Below, one piece after another: positions 39,701 to 48,800 of a stretch of DNA of 64,000 nucleotides (the stretch's first letter is position 1; each line of letters opens with the position of its first letter). The stretch covers positions 1 to 64,000 of the forward strand of contig NZ_JAFFJT010000017.1 of NCBI RefSeq assembly GCF_016924665.1. The letters run 5' to 3'. The position numbers and the translations under genes were made by a program. The stretch is from Nocardioides sp. SYSU D00038 (GTDB lineage Bacteria; Actinomycetota; Actinomycetes; Propionibacteriales; Nocardioidaceae). A model generated the notes under the pieces. It was not told the origin of the DNA and made no database searches. It saw only the letters and a list, made by a program, of their open reading frames with translations.

Positions 39701-40363
39701 CGCGATGACGACGATGATGTTCTCCAGCGACGCCTCCGAGCCGGCGACGTTGGGGTAGAGGGCGTCGCCGACCACCGAGCTGATCGGGAAGTGGAACCGG
39801 TCGAAGTCCTCGGGGTGGGCGCTCTCGAGCTTGCCGAGGTTGTACTCCGCGCCGCGGATGAACAGGATCGCGGAGCCCTCGAGGAGCGCCATCGCCTCCA
39901 CGAAGTAGGCCTGCCAGAACGTCGAGCCGAAGAACCGGCTGCCCCGGCCCTCGGACCGGGGGTGGTGGCGCTGGCGGTGGATGATGAGGAAGACGATGCC
40001 GATCGTCGAGAGCAGGCCGAGGCCCTCGCTCACCCACTCGAAGAGGAACCAGTGGCCGATGACCGGCAGCGCGAAGTCGGGGTTGAACAGCTGCACGTAG
40101 CCGGCGGCGACCGCCGAGCTCAGCACGATGAAGCCGGCGTAGACGAACCAGTGCATGATGCCGACCCAGGTCCACTGGAGCATCCGCGTGTGCAGCATCG
40201 TCTCGCGCAGCATGGTCAGGGTCCTCCCGACCGGGTTGCCCGTGCGGCTCTGGTCGGGCTGTCCGAGGCGGACCACCCCCAGGATGCTGCGGACCGCCAG
40301 GACGACGTACGCGAGCGCCACCGCGGTGACGGCCAGCGAGACAACAACGGCGACGATCTGCAT
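36734..40363 (-). CDS. Membrane Fe-S/CCG-domain oxidoreductase with SLFD-repeat tail
   Basis: This 1209-residue protein has five N-terminal transmembrane helices of the NarI-like type, two [4Fe-4S] clusters (CTECGRCQSQCP at 312-323; CTTCGACVQQCP at 402-413) and two CCG (DUF224) domains with CGAGG and late CPFC. This matches the Rv0338c/HdrD-like family, thought to pass electrons between a dehydrogenase and the quinone pool. The last ~470 residues are an Ala/Pro/Glu-rich disordered tail with at least seven SLFD motifs, mostly GGSLFDL, the last one at the C-terminus. The ATG at 40363 has GGAGGAG eight bases upstream. Acyl-CoA dehydrogenase partners are not visible here. Confidence 0.9.
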   Translation of the reverse strand: MQIVAVVVSLAVTAVALAYVVLAVRSILGVVRLGQPDQSRTGNPVGRTLTMLRETMLHTRMLQWTWVGIMHWFVYAGFIVLSSAVAAGYVQLFNPDFALPVIGHWFLFEWVSEGLGLLSTIGIVFLIIHRQRHHPRSEGRGSRFFGSTFWQAYFVEAMALLEGSAILFIRGAEYNLGKLESAHPEDFDRFHFPISSVVGDALYPNVAGSEASLENIIVVIAMIKILLAMAWLIVISRNLTMGVAWHRFTAWFNIWFKREPSGRTALGAAKPLLSAGKPVTLDDIDDLDEDSRLGVGSVEDFSWKGILDFTTCTECGRCQSQCPAWNTEKPLSPKLLVMGLRDAAYAHAAAPSVEGEGDGTTRTLVGKTDADASAGAGAEVTDWFYNPPGGDFVIDEDVLWSCTTCGACVQQCPVDIEHVDHIVDMRRYQVLVESNFPTELNGLFKGLENKGNPWNMSASARMDWAKDLPFEVKVVGETVESLDEVDWLFWVGCAGAYEDRAKKTTRAVAELLDLAGVSFGVLGNGETCSGDPARRAGNEFVFQGLAQQNAEVFKEYKVKKVVSTCAHCFNTLKNEYQQFGVELEVVHHTQLLNRLVREGRLTPVGDGAGAHKRSITYHDPCYVGRHNGVYSPPRELLQVLPGAEYVEMERNSERSFCCGAGGARMWMEENLGERINVNRTNEAVGTGADQIAVGCPFCRVMLSDGLTAAQSRGEAREEVEVLDVAQMLLASVKGEMATKLAPGAGAANGSANGSSPAAAPAAAPAAKARPTDDDVATKAEPEAGDETITDDTVTETADAGPAAKASGGSSLFDDPAESETAAPGKAPAEEAKAAEQAGGSLFDDPSSLFDGPGDTTPSAKAESVPEKNAETAAAESEPAADPADELGSGGSLFDLGGDSAPAEPAPKAAEPASEAAEPAEASAAPTADLGSGGSLFDLQADEPAPKTEAASRSEEQTDKEVEPAAAQVEAEAAKPAPAKPAADLGSGGSLFDIAAPEPVPAETEAKAVEPETSEPEPTAEPEAEAAPEEKPEAATEEPPATAPAPASTIPEGGSLFDIEAPAAPVAKAAESRPEPEPASEPESESKAEPEPNAELEPTTTSGADLSAAATAAANGDATPDPESAADAEPAEDAAWAESEVDAEDAEEVQASEPEPEDEADEADEAEEDDGADEDEPAQPKQSSKPASSGDAHAPKTDVDLTEGGSLFDL

Positions 40364-40651
40364 CGGGCGATCTCCTCCAGGTGGCGACCCGTCTGCCACG
40401 GACGGGGCAGGCCGAGCCTATGACCAGCGCGCGGGACGGACGCTCGTTACCCGCGTGAGATCCATCCTACCCGTCGGTAACTTCGGCGTGTCGTCCCGGA
40501 TGTGTCCCGGATGGAACCGGAGGGCTGGGACATGCGTCCCACATTGCTCGAATCACCTAGACCCGACCGCTCCGTGGCTGCACACTTGGGCAGCCGTCAG
40601 TACGGACATCCCCACTCTCAACCGGGTACTCGGCCCAAGAAGGAGACCCCC

Positions 40652-42616
40652 GTGAGTCGACGGGACGCCACCACCGCGCGCCGCCGCACCTCCCTCATCG
40701 CCGCCACGGCGGCCGCGCTCGTCGCCGCCGCCGTCCCCGTCGTCGTCTCGGCCGGCACCGGTCCCGCGGTCGGTGCCGCCCCCGCGGCGGTCAAGACCGC
40801 CAAGGGCGACGCGGCCGACTGGACGATGATGATCTACGCCGTCGGCGACACCAGCAACGTCGCCGAGCAGATGGCGCGCAACCTCGCCAACCTCGCCGCC
40901 GTGCCCGACGCCAGCAACGTCAACGTCGTCGCGCTGGTCGACTTCCCCGACAACAGCGTCGCGGGCGCCCCGGTCACCCGGATCCCCGGCCTCGACCTGT
41001 TCACCACGGCGAAGCTGATCCAGCTCGAGGGCGGCCGCTGGAACGAGCTGCGCGACCTCGGCGAGATCTCGATGGGCCGGCCCGACGTCCTCGCCAGCTT
41101 CATCGAGGAGAGCAAGGACCGGTTCCCGGCCGACAAGTACGGCCTCACCCTCTTCGACCACGGCGCCGGCTACCAGGGCGGCTACATCGACGTGGGTCCG
41201 CCCGGCACCGACGGCATGTCGATCGCCGAGATCCGCAGCGGCATCGCCGCCGGCCTGCAGGCCGCCGACCTCGACAAGTTCGACCTGATCTTCCACGCCG
41301 CCTGCCTGATGGCGTCCTACGAGGTCAACTCCGCGCTCGCGCCGCTCTCCGACGTGCAGGCCGCCAGCGAGGAGCTGATGATCGGCTACCCCGTGGCTCC
41401 GCAGGGCCTGCCGGCGATGGCCGAGAACGGCAGCGCCGCCGACGTCGGCAAGGCGTTCATCGACGGCTACGGCGTCTTCCTCGACGAGGTCGCGAGCCAG
41501 GGCGGCCAGACCTACCGCGACCTCGCGGCCATGTCGTCGATCAGCTCCGAGCAGATGGCCCGGGTCGACGACGCCATGGAGGCCTTCGCGGACGCCGCGG
41601 TCGCGCACATGGACGAGATCGCCCTGTCGGTCGCCAAGGCCCGGGCCGACGCGCTCGAGTTCGTGCTCGGCATCCCCGGCGAGGAGGACTCCTGGGACCT
41701 CGTCGACCTCGGTGACTTCCTGCGCCACCTCGAGGACCTGCCCGACGAGGTGGCGGTCGCCCGCGACGCGGCGTTCGCCGCCCTCGACGCCGCCGTCCTC
41801 GACCAGGTGACCGGTCGGGCCACCGAGCAGGCGACCGGCATGAACGTCTACCTGCCCACCAACCCGCGCTACGTCGGCAGCTACCTCGACGACGGCACCG
41901 CCCCCGCCGGCTGGGACCGGTTCCTCACCGCCTTCCTCGAGGAGGGCGTGGAGTCGCCCGACGCCTCCGGCGGCGTGCTGTTCACGTCCGGCACCGCCGA
42001 GGTGGTCAAGGCCGACCCCAACGGCATCCTCATCGAGGGCCAGCTCCAGGACGGCGGCGCCGAGCGCGTCGTCGACACCGAGACCCAGGTGTTCGGCCGG
42101 ATGGGCGGCGAGGACGCGCTCGTCATCGCGCTGCCCGCCCACCTCAACGCCGGCGGCGTCGGCAAGGTCCAGGGCGTCTGGGACTACTCGGTCACCGCGC
42201 TCACCGACGGCGAGAAGATCGTCCCGGTCAGCTCGGCGTACCAGGCCCAGTCCGGCGGTCTCGTCGGGTCGTTCCTCGCCCAGTACACGACGCCCGACGG
42301 CGCGACGTCCGACGTCGGGTTCCGGGTGCTGCTGTCGAGCGAGGGGCGGATCGAGAGCATCTCCGTCGTCGACGTCTCCAACAACAGCGCCGCCCCCATC
42401 GAGCTCCAGGACGGCGGCACGCTCACGCCCTACCTGTTCGTGCGCAGCAGCGGCCAGTTCAGCCGCCAGCTGTCCGACCAGTCGATCCGCATCAACGACC
42501 AGATGCAGGTCGGCTTCGCCAAGCTCTCGTCCGGCTTCCCGTTCGAGATGGGAGTCGTGGCGGGTGACGCGTCCGGCGAGTACGACGGCGCGTTCGTCTC
42601 GGAGCGGGTCCGATGA
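40652..42616 (+). CDS. Secreted clostripain-family (C11) cysteine peptidase
   Basis: This 654-residue protein has an Arg-rich start and a hydrophobic signal (about 13-38), then a C11 peptidase domain with catalytic His170 in LFDHGAGYQGG and Cys218 in FHAACLMASYE. The C-terminal 200 residues are beta-rich and may be a binding domain. Clostripains cleave after Arg and usually mature by self-cleavage. The GTG start at 40652 follows AAGGAG. Its neighbour at 42672 encodes a PrsW-like membrane protein, probably co-transcribed. A gene-free 288-base stretch with the half-sites GTTACC and GGTAAC (40446 and 40475) separates it from the Fe-S gene. Confidence 0.9.
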   Translation: MSRRDATTARRRTSLIAATAAALVAAAVPVVVSAGTGPAVGAAPAAVKTAKGDAADWTMMIYAVGDTSNVAEQMARNLANLAAVPDASNVNVVALVDFPDNSVAGAPVTRIPGLDLFTTAKLIQLEGGRWNELRDLGEISMGRPDVLASFIEESKDRFPADKYGLTLFDHGAGYQGGYIDVGPPGTDGMSIAEIRSGIAAGLQAADLDKFDLIFHAACLMASYEVNSALAPLSDVQAASEELMIGYPVAPQGLPAMAENGSAADVGKAFIDGYGVFLDEVASQGGQTYRDLAAMSSISSEQMARVDDAMEAFADAAVAHMDEIALSVAKARADALEFVLGIPGEEDSWDLVDLGDFLRHLEDLPDEVAVARDAAFAALDAAVLDQVTGRATEQATGMNVYLPTNPRYVGSYLDDGTAPAGWDRFLTAFLEEGVESPDASGGVLFTSGTAEVVKADPNGILIEGQLQDGGAERVVDTETQVFGRMGGEDALVIALPAHLNAGGVGKVQGVWDYSVTALTDGEKIVPVSSAYQAQSGGLVGSFLAQYTTPDGATSDVGFRVLLSSEGRIESISVVDVSNNSAAPIELQDGGTLTPYLFVRSSGQFSRQLSDQSIRINDQMQVGFAKLSSGFPFEMGVVAGDASGEYDGAFVSERVR

Positions 42617-42671
42617 GGTCTCCCGCTGCCCCGTTCCTTGATCAGCACATCCCCATGAAGGAGAAGAACCG

Positions 42672-44735
42672 GTGACCACCAGTCCTGACACCCCCGGCGC
42701 CCAGCCGGCGATTCCCGGCGCGCGCTTCGACGCGTTCACGGGCGCCGAGCTCCGACCCGGCAACGGTGCCGGCGAGGAGCGGCGCGAGAGCTTCGCGTTG
42801 CAGACCGGCGAGCCGGTCTTCTCGTTCAACATGGTCAGCTCGCTGATGCCGCTGGCCAGCGGCACCGCACCGCAGACCTACCGGTGGGCGCTCGCCCTCG
42901 GCATCCTCGTGCCCGTCCTGGCCGGCCTGTTCGGCTTCCTGGCCTTCGCGTTCGTCGCGGCCGCGCTCGTCGTGCCCGCGATCTACGTCGTCTACATGTA
43001 CGACGTCAACGAGTGGGAGGACCAGCCGGTCCCGGTCGTCATCGGCACGATCGTCGCCGCCGCCGCGCTCGGGGTCGGGTTCACGTTCCTGTGGCACGCC
43101 GGCATCCTCGGCGACACCCTCAAGGCCGGCGACCTCGGCGACGGGGTCGGCGTCGACTGGCGGACGCTGCTCACCCTGGTGCTGCTGGTGCCGGTCGTCG
43201 GGCTGCTGCTCCAGCACGTGGGGCCGCTGTTCCTCTCCACCCGCCCGCAGTTCGACGACCTCATCGACGCGCTCACCTTCGGTGTCGCCGCCGGCGCGGC
43301 GTTCGCCGCCGCCGAGACCATCGTGGTCAACCGCGCGCTCTTCAGCAGCTTCGGCCACATCGACGACGCCGACGCCGGCTTCTGGGTCTCGCTCGTCCTC
43401 TCCGCCGCGATCGTCAAGCCGATCGTCTACGGCGCCGCGACCGGCATCGCGCTGGCCGGCTTCTCCGGCATCGGCTCGGGCTACGAGGGCTTCAAGCGCG
43501 GCTACTGGCGCGGCCTCGCCGAGGCGGTCCTCGCGCTGGTCGTCTTCCAGGGCGGCCTCTACGCCGCCAGCCAGGTCGACGGCCGGACCGGCGCCATCCT
43601 CGGCCTCGTCTGGGGCGCGCTCGTCGCGGCGGCCCTGATCATCCGGCTGCGCTACCTGCTCCACTTCGCGGTGATCGAGGCCGCCCTCGAGTCGGCTCGC
43701 GCCGGCACCGTGCTCAAGGACAGCGCCGTCGGCACCGCCCACTGCCCCACCTGCGAGATGCCGCTGCTCGGCGGCGCGAACTTCTGCGTCGCCTGCGGCA
43801 CCTCGGTGCGCGCCGGCAGCAAGGTGACCCGCACCCGCAACCGCACCGACGACGCCGACCCGGCCACCTCGGTGCCGCTCCCGGGCCAGCCGGCGCCGCG
43901 CGACAACAGCAAGACCGTCCTGGTCGTGGGCAGCGTCGTCGCCGTGATCGCCCTCGGCGGCCTGGTCGGCCAGGCGGCCGCGGCCGCCGCGAGCGAGGAG
44001 CTCAAGCCGCCGACCGCCCCCATCGAGGTGGCCCCCGAGGTCGGTGCCGGTCCCGAGACCGAGCCCGCCCCCGACCCGGCCGACGTGCCGGGCCCGACGC
44101 CCGACGACGAGGTGTCCGAGGGTGCCGCCCCGAGCAGCTTCCTCGGCTCCGGCGGGCTGCAGGCGCTTGGTGCGACGTTCACCACCGACCTCGACACCGA
44201 CACCGACAGCGACGTCACCGAGCCCCCGACCGACGGTGGCGACGTGACGGAGCCGCCGGTCGACGGTGGCGACACCGGTGCCGGCGTGGTCGAGGTGGGG
44301 GCCGGGATCGGCTTCCTGCTCCCCGACGGCTGGCAGGAGACCTTCAACGACGGCAGCGGCTTCGCCGTCGCCGGCTCGCAGAAGGGCGAGTTCGCGGTGC
44401 AGCTCACCACCGGCGCCAACGCCGAGGGCCTGATCACCGCCAACCTGGAGGCACTGCAGAGCATCGGCATCCAGGACCTCGAGATCACCGAGCCCGAGGC
44501 CCTGGCCCTGCCGACCTCCTCCCTCGTCTCGGCGCACCGGCTGTTCTACCGCGGCCTGCTCGCCTCCCAGCAGGGCGGCGCGATCCCGGTCGAGGGCGTG
44601 GCGTTCTACTTCGTCCGCCAGGACGGCATGGGCGTCACCGCCTTCGGCCTCTACAACCAGGGCGCGATGGAGAACGACCAGCAGCTCATCGACGACTACA
44701 ACCTGATGATCAACACCCTGGTCAGCACGCTCTGA
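42672..44735 (+). CDS. PrsW-like membrane protein with zinc ribbon
   Basis: This 687-residue protein has about eight transmembrane helices in the first 345 residues. The segment with [18 protein letters not shown] near 204-222 resembles the PrsW intramembrane protease core, including a Glu after the small-residue helix. The second PrsW Glu pair is not clear. A zinc ribbon (CPTC...CVAC, residues 358-374), another helix (about 417-437), a long Pro/Glu/Asp linker and a C-terminal globular domain (about 540-687) follow. GTG start, with AAGGAG ten bases upstream. Homologues are not certain; proteolysis is an inference. Confidence 0.65.
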   Translation: MTTSPDTPGAQPAIPGARFDAFTGAELRPGNGAGEERRESFALQTGEPVFSFNMVSSLMPLASGTAPQTYRWALALGILVPVLAGLFGFLAFAFVAAALVVPAIYVVYMYDVNEWEDQPVPVVIGTIVAAAALGVGFTFLWHAGILGDTLKAGDLGDGVGVDWRTLLTLVLLVPVVGLLLQHVGPLFLSTRPQFDDLIDALTFGVAAGAAFAAAETIVVNRALFSSFGHIDDADAGFWVSLVLSAAIVKPIVYGAATGIALAGFSGIGSGYEGFKRGYWRGLAEAVLALVVFQGGLYAASQVDGRTGAILGLVWGALVAAALIIRLRYLLHFAVIEAALESARAGTVLKDSAVGTAHCPTCEMPLLGGANFCVACGTSVRAGSKVTRTRNRTDDADPATSVPLPGQPAPRDNSKTVLVVGSVVAVIALGGLVGQAAAAAASEELKPPTAPIEVAPEVGAGPETEPAPDPADVPGPTPDDEVSEGAAPSSFLGSGGLQALGATFTTDLDTDTDSDVTEPPTDGGDVTEPPVDGGDTGAGVVEVGAGIGFLLPDGWQETFNDGSGFAVAGSQKGEFAVQLTTGANAEGLITANLEALQSIGIQDLEITEPEALALPTSSLVSAHRLFYRGLLASQQGGAIPVEGVAFYFVRQDGMGVTAFGLYNQGAMENDQQLIDDYNLMINTLVSTL

Positions 44736-44753
44736 GCCGACTGCACCCCGTAC

Positions 44754-44785
44754 GGCGCCGTCCCCGGTCACCCGGGGGCGGCGCC
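44754..44785 (+). terminator. Intrinsic-type terminator hairpin
   Basis: GGCGCCGTCCCCGG pairs with CCGGGGGCGGCGCC around a four-base TCAC loop, giving a 14-base stem with one wobble, 18 bases after the stop at 44735. No T-tract follows, as is common in actinobacteria. Confidence 0.65.
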
Positions 44786-44799
44786 GGCCGCGGTGGGCA

Positions 44800-45075
44800 C
44801 CCACCGCAGGGCGAGCCGCGAGCGCCAGCGAGCGTCGTCGAGACCCAGTGCGCCGGGAGCCCTCCGGTGCTGGGCGCTGGTCGAGGTGCGAAGGCCGCTA
44901 GGCCTGAGCCTCGAGACCCCGTATGACGACAGCCCTCCCGTCCCCACCGAGGGCGTTCGGGTGCGAGGGTTTCGAGGCTCGCTCGCACCTCAAAACCAGC
45001 GCCGGTGGTCGAGCAGCGAGCGCCAGCGAGGTCGAGACCCGGTGAGCCGAGAGCCCCCCGTTCCGACCGGCGGTC
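44800..45075. repeat. Family-1 repeat cluster, no gene
   Basis: Between the PrsW-like gene and the hydrolase gene lie four family-1 elements: GCGAGCGCCAGCGAGCGTCG near 44817, GGTCGAGGTGCGAAGGCCGC near 44879, GGTTTCGAGGCTCGCTCGC near 44968 and GGTCGAGCAGCGAGCGCC near 45007. One of them (44968) has lost a few bases relative to the copies at 172 and 19478. No gene is seen from 44786 to 45087. Confidence 0.8.
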
Positions 45076-45087
45076 AGCCCCGCGCCG

Positions 45088-47643
45088 TCAGGGCCGGCGG
45101 ACCTTCTTGACCGCGGTGACCTTGCCGCCGGGGGAGAGGACGACCTTGACGGTGACCTTGCCGCCGCGCTTGTTCTTGGCGCAGAACCGGTAGGTCCGGC
45201 CGAGGCGCTGGTAGGGCTGGCCGACGGCGCGCATCACGCGCACGGTGCTCATGCCGCGCCGCACCAGGCGGGTGACGGTCGACCAGCGCTTGCGCAAGGC
45301 GGGGTTGCGGCAGGAGTCGGGGCGGATGCCCTGCGAGCGCTCCCACATCTGCAGGTAGGCCTCGGCGCCGCGGGACATGTCGTCGACGATCGCGGCGCCG
45401 TCGCGGCCGGCCACCTTGCGGAGGTCCTCGATCCAGTCGGGGTAGAGGCCGTACTGGGCGACGCCGTCGACGTTGATGTCCCACCGGCGCTGGCCCGCGG
45501 TTTGCTGGTGGACGGTCTGCCCGAACATGCCGCGGAACGGGTAGGTCACCTTGTTCTTCACGTCGGCACCGCGGGGGTCGCCCTGGGCGCCGAGGCCGTT
45601 GATGTCGGCGCCGTAGCCGATGCCGTAGTAGTAGCGCTTGTCGGCCCAACCGAGGTGTCGGCGCCACTTCTCGACGAAGCCCGAGGAGTCGCCGGCGTAC
45701 GGCGTGATGAAGCCGCCGGTGCGGTAGACGCGCGGGTAGCTGTCCGGGGTGGCCCAGGAGTGGCTGGAGATCACGCCGGGGTAGCGCAGCCGCTCGATCT
45801 GGTCGAGGGCGCTCTTGCGGGCCTTCACGCTGAGGTGGTCGGGGTCGAAGATCATCCTCCGCTTCACCAGCTGCTCGATCGTGTGCTTGCCGAGCGTGGT
45901 GAGTCCGCGGCTGTTGCAGTGGTCGGGCTTGCCGTAGAGCGGGATCGCGACGTTGGGCAGGCCGAGGTTCTCGAGGTCCAGCAGCCTGCCGATCGCCCCG
46001 AACAGCGCGTCCTGCTGCTGGGGGTCGATGCCGCCGAGTGCGAACTGGTTGCGGTCGTGGGACTCACCGTCGGCCGGCGCGCAGTGCTCCATGTCCCAGA
46101 ACGAGCCGGTCTCGAGGAAGTTCGCGGCGTTGACGACGACGCCGGTCGCGCCCTCGTCGCCGGCAACGCCGGCGAGCGCGTTGTCGAACTTGTTGACCAG
46201 CTCCATCTGGCGCACCCCGAGGCGGTGCACCTCGTCCATCTGGCGGTCGATGTCGGCGATCGTGCACTGCGGCCGGTCGACCTTCATCGTGCAGCCGAAC
46301 GGCACGCTGGTCTCGATGCCCATCACCACCGCCATCCGGCCGCTGTTGATCACCTTGCGGGCCTGGAAGGGGTTGGTGACGATCCGGTAGAAGCCGCGCC
46401 CGGGCCCGCCGTACTGGGCGTCGATGTAGTCCTGCAGGGCGTACATGTCCTTGGCCTGCAGGCGGATGGAGTCCATGTCGTCGCAGGAGTTCTTCTTCAG
46501 CGGGTAGATCTGGCAGAGCTTGTTGTTCTCGACGAGCAGGTTCACGAACAGCCGCTGCCCGCCACGCCAGGAGCGCTCGAGCCACTTCCAGTAGGTGCCC
46601 TCGTGGGTGAGCGACTCCGGGGCCGGCCAGTCCTTGAACGTCGGCCAGCCGACGGGGTCGTGCGACGGCTCGCCGGAGAGCACGGTCTCGAGCAGCGCGC
46701 CGTAGCCACCGGTGGCCTCGTGGTCGGGGCAGTCGCGCAGGGCGTACGGCGCGCCGAACCGGTCCCAGGGCTTGCCGCAGTGGGCGCGCCCGCCGAGGAA
46801 CTCGAAGGCCATGCCGTGGGTGTGGCCGTCGACGTAGCCGCGGACCTCCTGGTAGCGCGTCACGCCGCGGTGGGGTGCGCCGGTGACGTCGACGCCGGCC
46901 TCGGGGTACGCCGCGCAGCCGGCGGTCGTCCGCAGGTCCCACCAGGTCGGGGTGGCGGCCACGACCACGCTGCTGCCCGCCCGGGCCAGCCAGCCGTCGC
47001 CGTTGCGGAGGGCGAACCGCATCGTCTTGCCGGAGCCGCGGGTGGTGACGGTCCAGACGGCGGCGTTGCTGGGCGCGGCCGGCAGCGTGACCGCGGCGCC
47101 CTTGCGGGTGAGCAGGTCGCGCTTGACGCCGTGCAGCAGGTAGTCGCCCAGGTCGGTGGCCTTGAAGAAGAACGGCGTGGCCCGGTTGCGGGTGACCGCG
47201 GCGGCCGCGAGCCCGGCGCCCGAGCGCACCACGTGGACACCGGCCCCGGCCGCCAGGGTGTAGCAGCCGTCGGCCATGGCGTAGCGGTCGGTGGGCCGCG
47301 GGGTCCGCGGCGCCCGCAGCGAGGTGGGGCGGATCCTGGGGTCGGGGAGCCGGCGCTGGGCGGCGACGTACGCCGCGTTGGCGGCCCGCTCGGCGGCGGT
47401 GGTGGGGTCCTGCACGTCCTTGCCGGTCTGCCCGCCACGGGAGAGGTCGTTCTTGGTGGCGGCCGCCTCGGCCTGGGCGTGCCGCGCGTCGGTGGCGGCG
47501 CGGTACATGCTGCCGAGTCCGCCCTCGCGCTCCGCGTCACCCCCGGGCAGCTGCAGCGCGGCGACGACCACGCCGCCCGCGACCAGGGTGGTGGCCAGCA
47601 TCCTCAGCCGCGGCCGACGACGGGACGGGACGCGCTCACCCAT
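45088..47643 (-). CDS. Large exported protein, possible metal-dependent hydrolase
   Basis: This 851-residue protein has an N-terminal signal (about 13-32, LATTLVAGGVVVAALQ), a Thr/Ala-rich and ricin-like beta region to about 260, and then a domain opening with YVDGHTHGM (His272/His274), an amidohydrolase-type metal motif. Later conserved-looking His/Asp elements are FDPDHLS and ISSHSW. The end is a small beta domain with Lys-rich repeats. Related actinobacterial proteins are sometimes mislabelled as coagulation-factor-like. I infer a secreted or surface hydrolase with unknown substrate. GAGGAG precedes the ATG. Confidence 0.7.
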   Translation of the reverse strand: MGERVPSRRRPRLRMLATTLVAGGVVVAALQLPGGDAEREGGLGSMYRAATDARHAQAEAAATKNDLSRGGQTGKDVQDPTTAAERAANAAYVAAQRRLPDPRIRPTSLRAPRTPRPTDRYAMADGCYTLAAGAGVHVVRSGAGLAAAAVTRNRATPFFFKATDLGDYLLHGVKRDLLTRKGAAVTLPAAPSNAAVWTVTTRGSGKTMRFALRNGDGWLARAGSSVVVAATPTWWDLRTTAGCAAYPEAGVDVTGAPHRGVTRYQEVRGYVDGHTHGMAFEFLGGRAHCGKPWDRFGAPYALRDCPDHEATGGYGALLETVLSGEPSHDPVGWPTFKDWPAPESLTHEGTYWKWLERSWRGGQRLFVNLLVENNKLCQIYPLKKNSCDDMDSIRLQAKDMYALQDYIDAQYGGPGRGFYRIVTNPFQARKVINSGRMAVVMGIETSVPFGCTMKVDRPQCTIADIDRQMDEVHRLGVRQMELVNKFDNALAGVAGDEGATGVVVNAANFLETGSFWDMEHCAPADGESHDRNQFALGGIDPQQQDALFGAIGRLLDLENLGLPNVAIPLYGKPDHCNSRGLTTLGKHTIEQLVKRRMIFDPDHLSVKARKSALDQIERLRYPGVISSHSWATPDSYPRVYRTGGFITPYAGDSSGFVEKWRRHLGWADKRYYYGIGYGADINGLGAQGDPRGADVKNKVTYPFRGMFGQTVHQQTAGQRRWDINVDGVAQYGLYPDWIEDLRKVAGRDGAAIVDDMSRGAEAYLQMWERSQGIRPDSCRNPALRKRWSTVTRLVRRGMSTVRVMRAVGQPYQRLGRTYRFCAKNKRGGKVTVKVVLSPGGKVTAVKKVRRP

Positions 47644-47718
47644 GGCACTCCTCCTCGGTTGCTGCCGACGAACCTGACACGGATTCACGTTCGTGTCCAC
47701 AGCGGGGACGGGGCGCGG

Positions 47719-47777
47719 TAGTCCGTGACGTTCGGGTCCTCGTTCAACGCCTCCAGGGGCCCAAACGTCACGGACTA
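47719..47777. repeat. Long hairpin overlapping the EamA stop codon
   Basis: TAGTCCGTGACGTT (47719-47732) and AACGTCACGGACTA (47764-47777) are perfect 14-base inverted arms with a 31-base loop. The second arm contains the TGA stop of the EamA gene. It may be a REP-like element, and it could terminate the EamA transcript. Confidence 0.7.
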
Positions 47778-48691
47778 TCGGCCAGGGCCACCACCGGACG
47801 ACGAGCCAGCCCCGCCACCGCGGCGAGGATGAGCAGGGTGCCGACCGTGCCGAGGACGCCGATGCGCTCGTCGAGCCAGACCGCGGCGACGAGGGCGGCA
47901 GTGACCGGCTCGAGCAGGGTCGCGACGACGGCGGCCGAGCCGGTGGTGGTGCGCAGCCCGGCGTAGAGCAGCCCGTAGGCCAGCGCCATCGTGAGCACCC
48001 CGAGGTGGAGCAGCACCGCCACCGCCACCGGGTCGGTCGTCGCGTGGCTGCCACCGGAGACCAGCGCCAGCGGCAGCAGCACGACGGCGCCCACCGTGGT
48101 GGTCACCGTGGTGAGGGCGAGCGGGGTGGTGCCCTGGGCGAGCGGGCGGCCGAGCGCCGTGGCCAGGGCGTACGCCGACCCCGAGGCCACCGCGAGCAGC
48201 ACGCCCGCGACGGGGTGGGGGCCGGTGGCCCCCAGCCCCGCGGTCGAGCTCACCAGCAGCAGGCCGGCGAGCGCCGCGGCGAGCACGGCCAGCCGGTCGG
48301 CGCCGGGGCGCCGGCGTCCGGCGACCGCCTCGGCGACGGTGAGCACGACGGGCGCCAGGCCCAGGCTGACCACGGTGGCCACGGTGACACCGACGGTGAC
48401 GACCGAGCCGAAGTAGAGGGCCTGGTACGCCGCGGTGCAGGCGCCGACGGCGGCCGCCTGGCCGGGGCGGGCCCGCACCAGCGCGAGCACCGCGCCGGAG
48501 CGGCGGAGCACGAGCACGGCGCCGACCAGCACGACGGCGGCCAGGCCCATCCGCCAGGCGCTGATGGTGACGACGGACAGGTCGGCGTGGTCGCGGACGA
48601 CCTCGACGCCGAGACCGCCGGTGCCCCACAGGACGCCGGCGAGGGAGATCTGCAGCAGGCCGCTGCGGGAGTGTGACGGGGTGGTGTGCAC
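47768..48691 (-). CDS. EamA-family (DMT) transporter
   Basis: This 307-residue membrane protein has ten predicted transmembrane helices in two EamA repeats (about 10-150 and 165-300), typical of RhtA/YdcZ-type metabolite or amino-acid exporters. GVLWGTGGLGVEVV marks the first repeat. AGGAG lies a few bases upstream of the GTG at 48691. The leader peptide and paired hairpins ahead of it suggest that translation of a short His/Leu/Val/Pro-rich peptide controls expression, which would suit an amino-acid exporter. Confidence 0.88.
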   Translation of the reverse strand: MHTTPSHSRSGLLQISLAGVLWGTGGLGVEVVRDHADLSVVTISAWRMGLAAVVLVGAVLVLRRSGAVLALVRARPGQAAAVGACTAAYQALYFGSVVTVGVTVATVVSLGLAPVVLTVAEAVAGRRRPGADRLAVLAAALAGLLLVSSTAGLGATGPHPVAGVLLAVASGSAYALATALGRPLAQGTTPLALTTVTTTVGAVVLLPLALVSGGSHATTDPVAVAVLLHLGVLTMALAYGLLYAGLRTTTGSAAVVATLLEPVTAALVAAVWLDERIGVLGTVGTLLILAAVAGLARRPVVALADSP

Positions 48692-48742
48692 GAGGTGCTC
48701 CTCGACTCAGGACAGACGGGTGGGTCGTCTGGAGCACGCAGG

Positions 48743-48800
48743 CCACCGGCCACGTCCGTCGGGACGCGGCCGGTGGTGGGGCTCCGGCCTCAGGCCGGAG
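48743..48800 (-). promoter_or_regulatory. Attenuator hairpins upstream of the EamA gene
   Basis: On the minus strand, CTCCGGCCTGAGGCCGGAG (48782-48800) forms a first dyad overlapping the leader stop. CCACCGGCCGCGTCC-CGAC-GGACGTGGCCGGTGG (stem halves given; 48743-48776) forms a second, 15-pair hairpin with one G-U wobble. GGCCGG of the first can pair with CCGGCC of the second, an alternative antiterminator. The layout matches ribosome-dependent attenuation. Confidence 0.6.

Noticed and set aside
40440-40480. TetR-type operator from GTTACC and GGTAAC
   Set aside because: The half-sites are about 24 bases apart with no further symmetry, so I do not claim a site.
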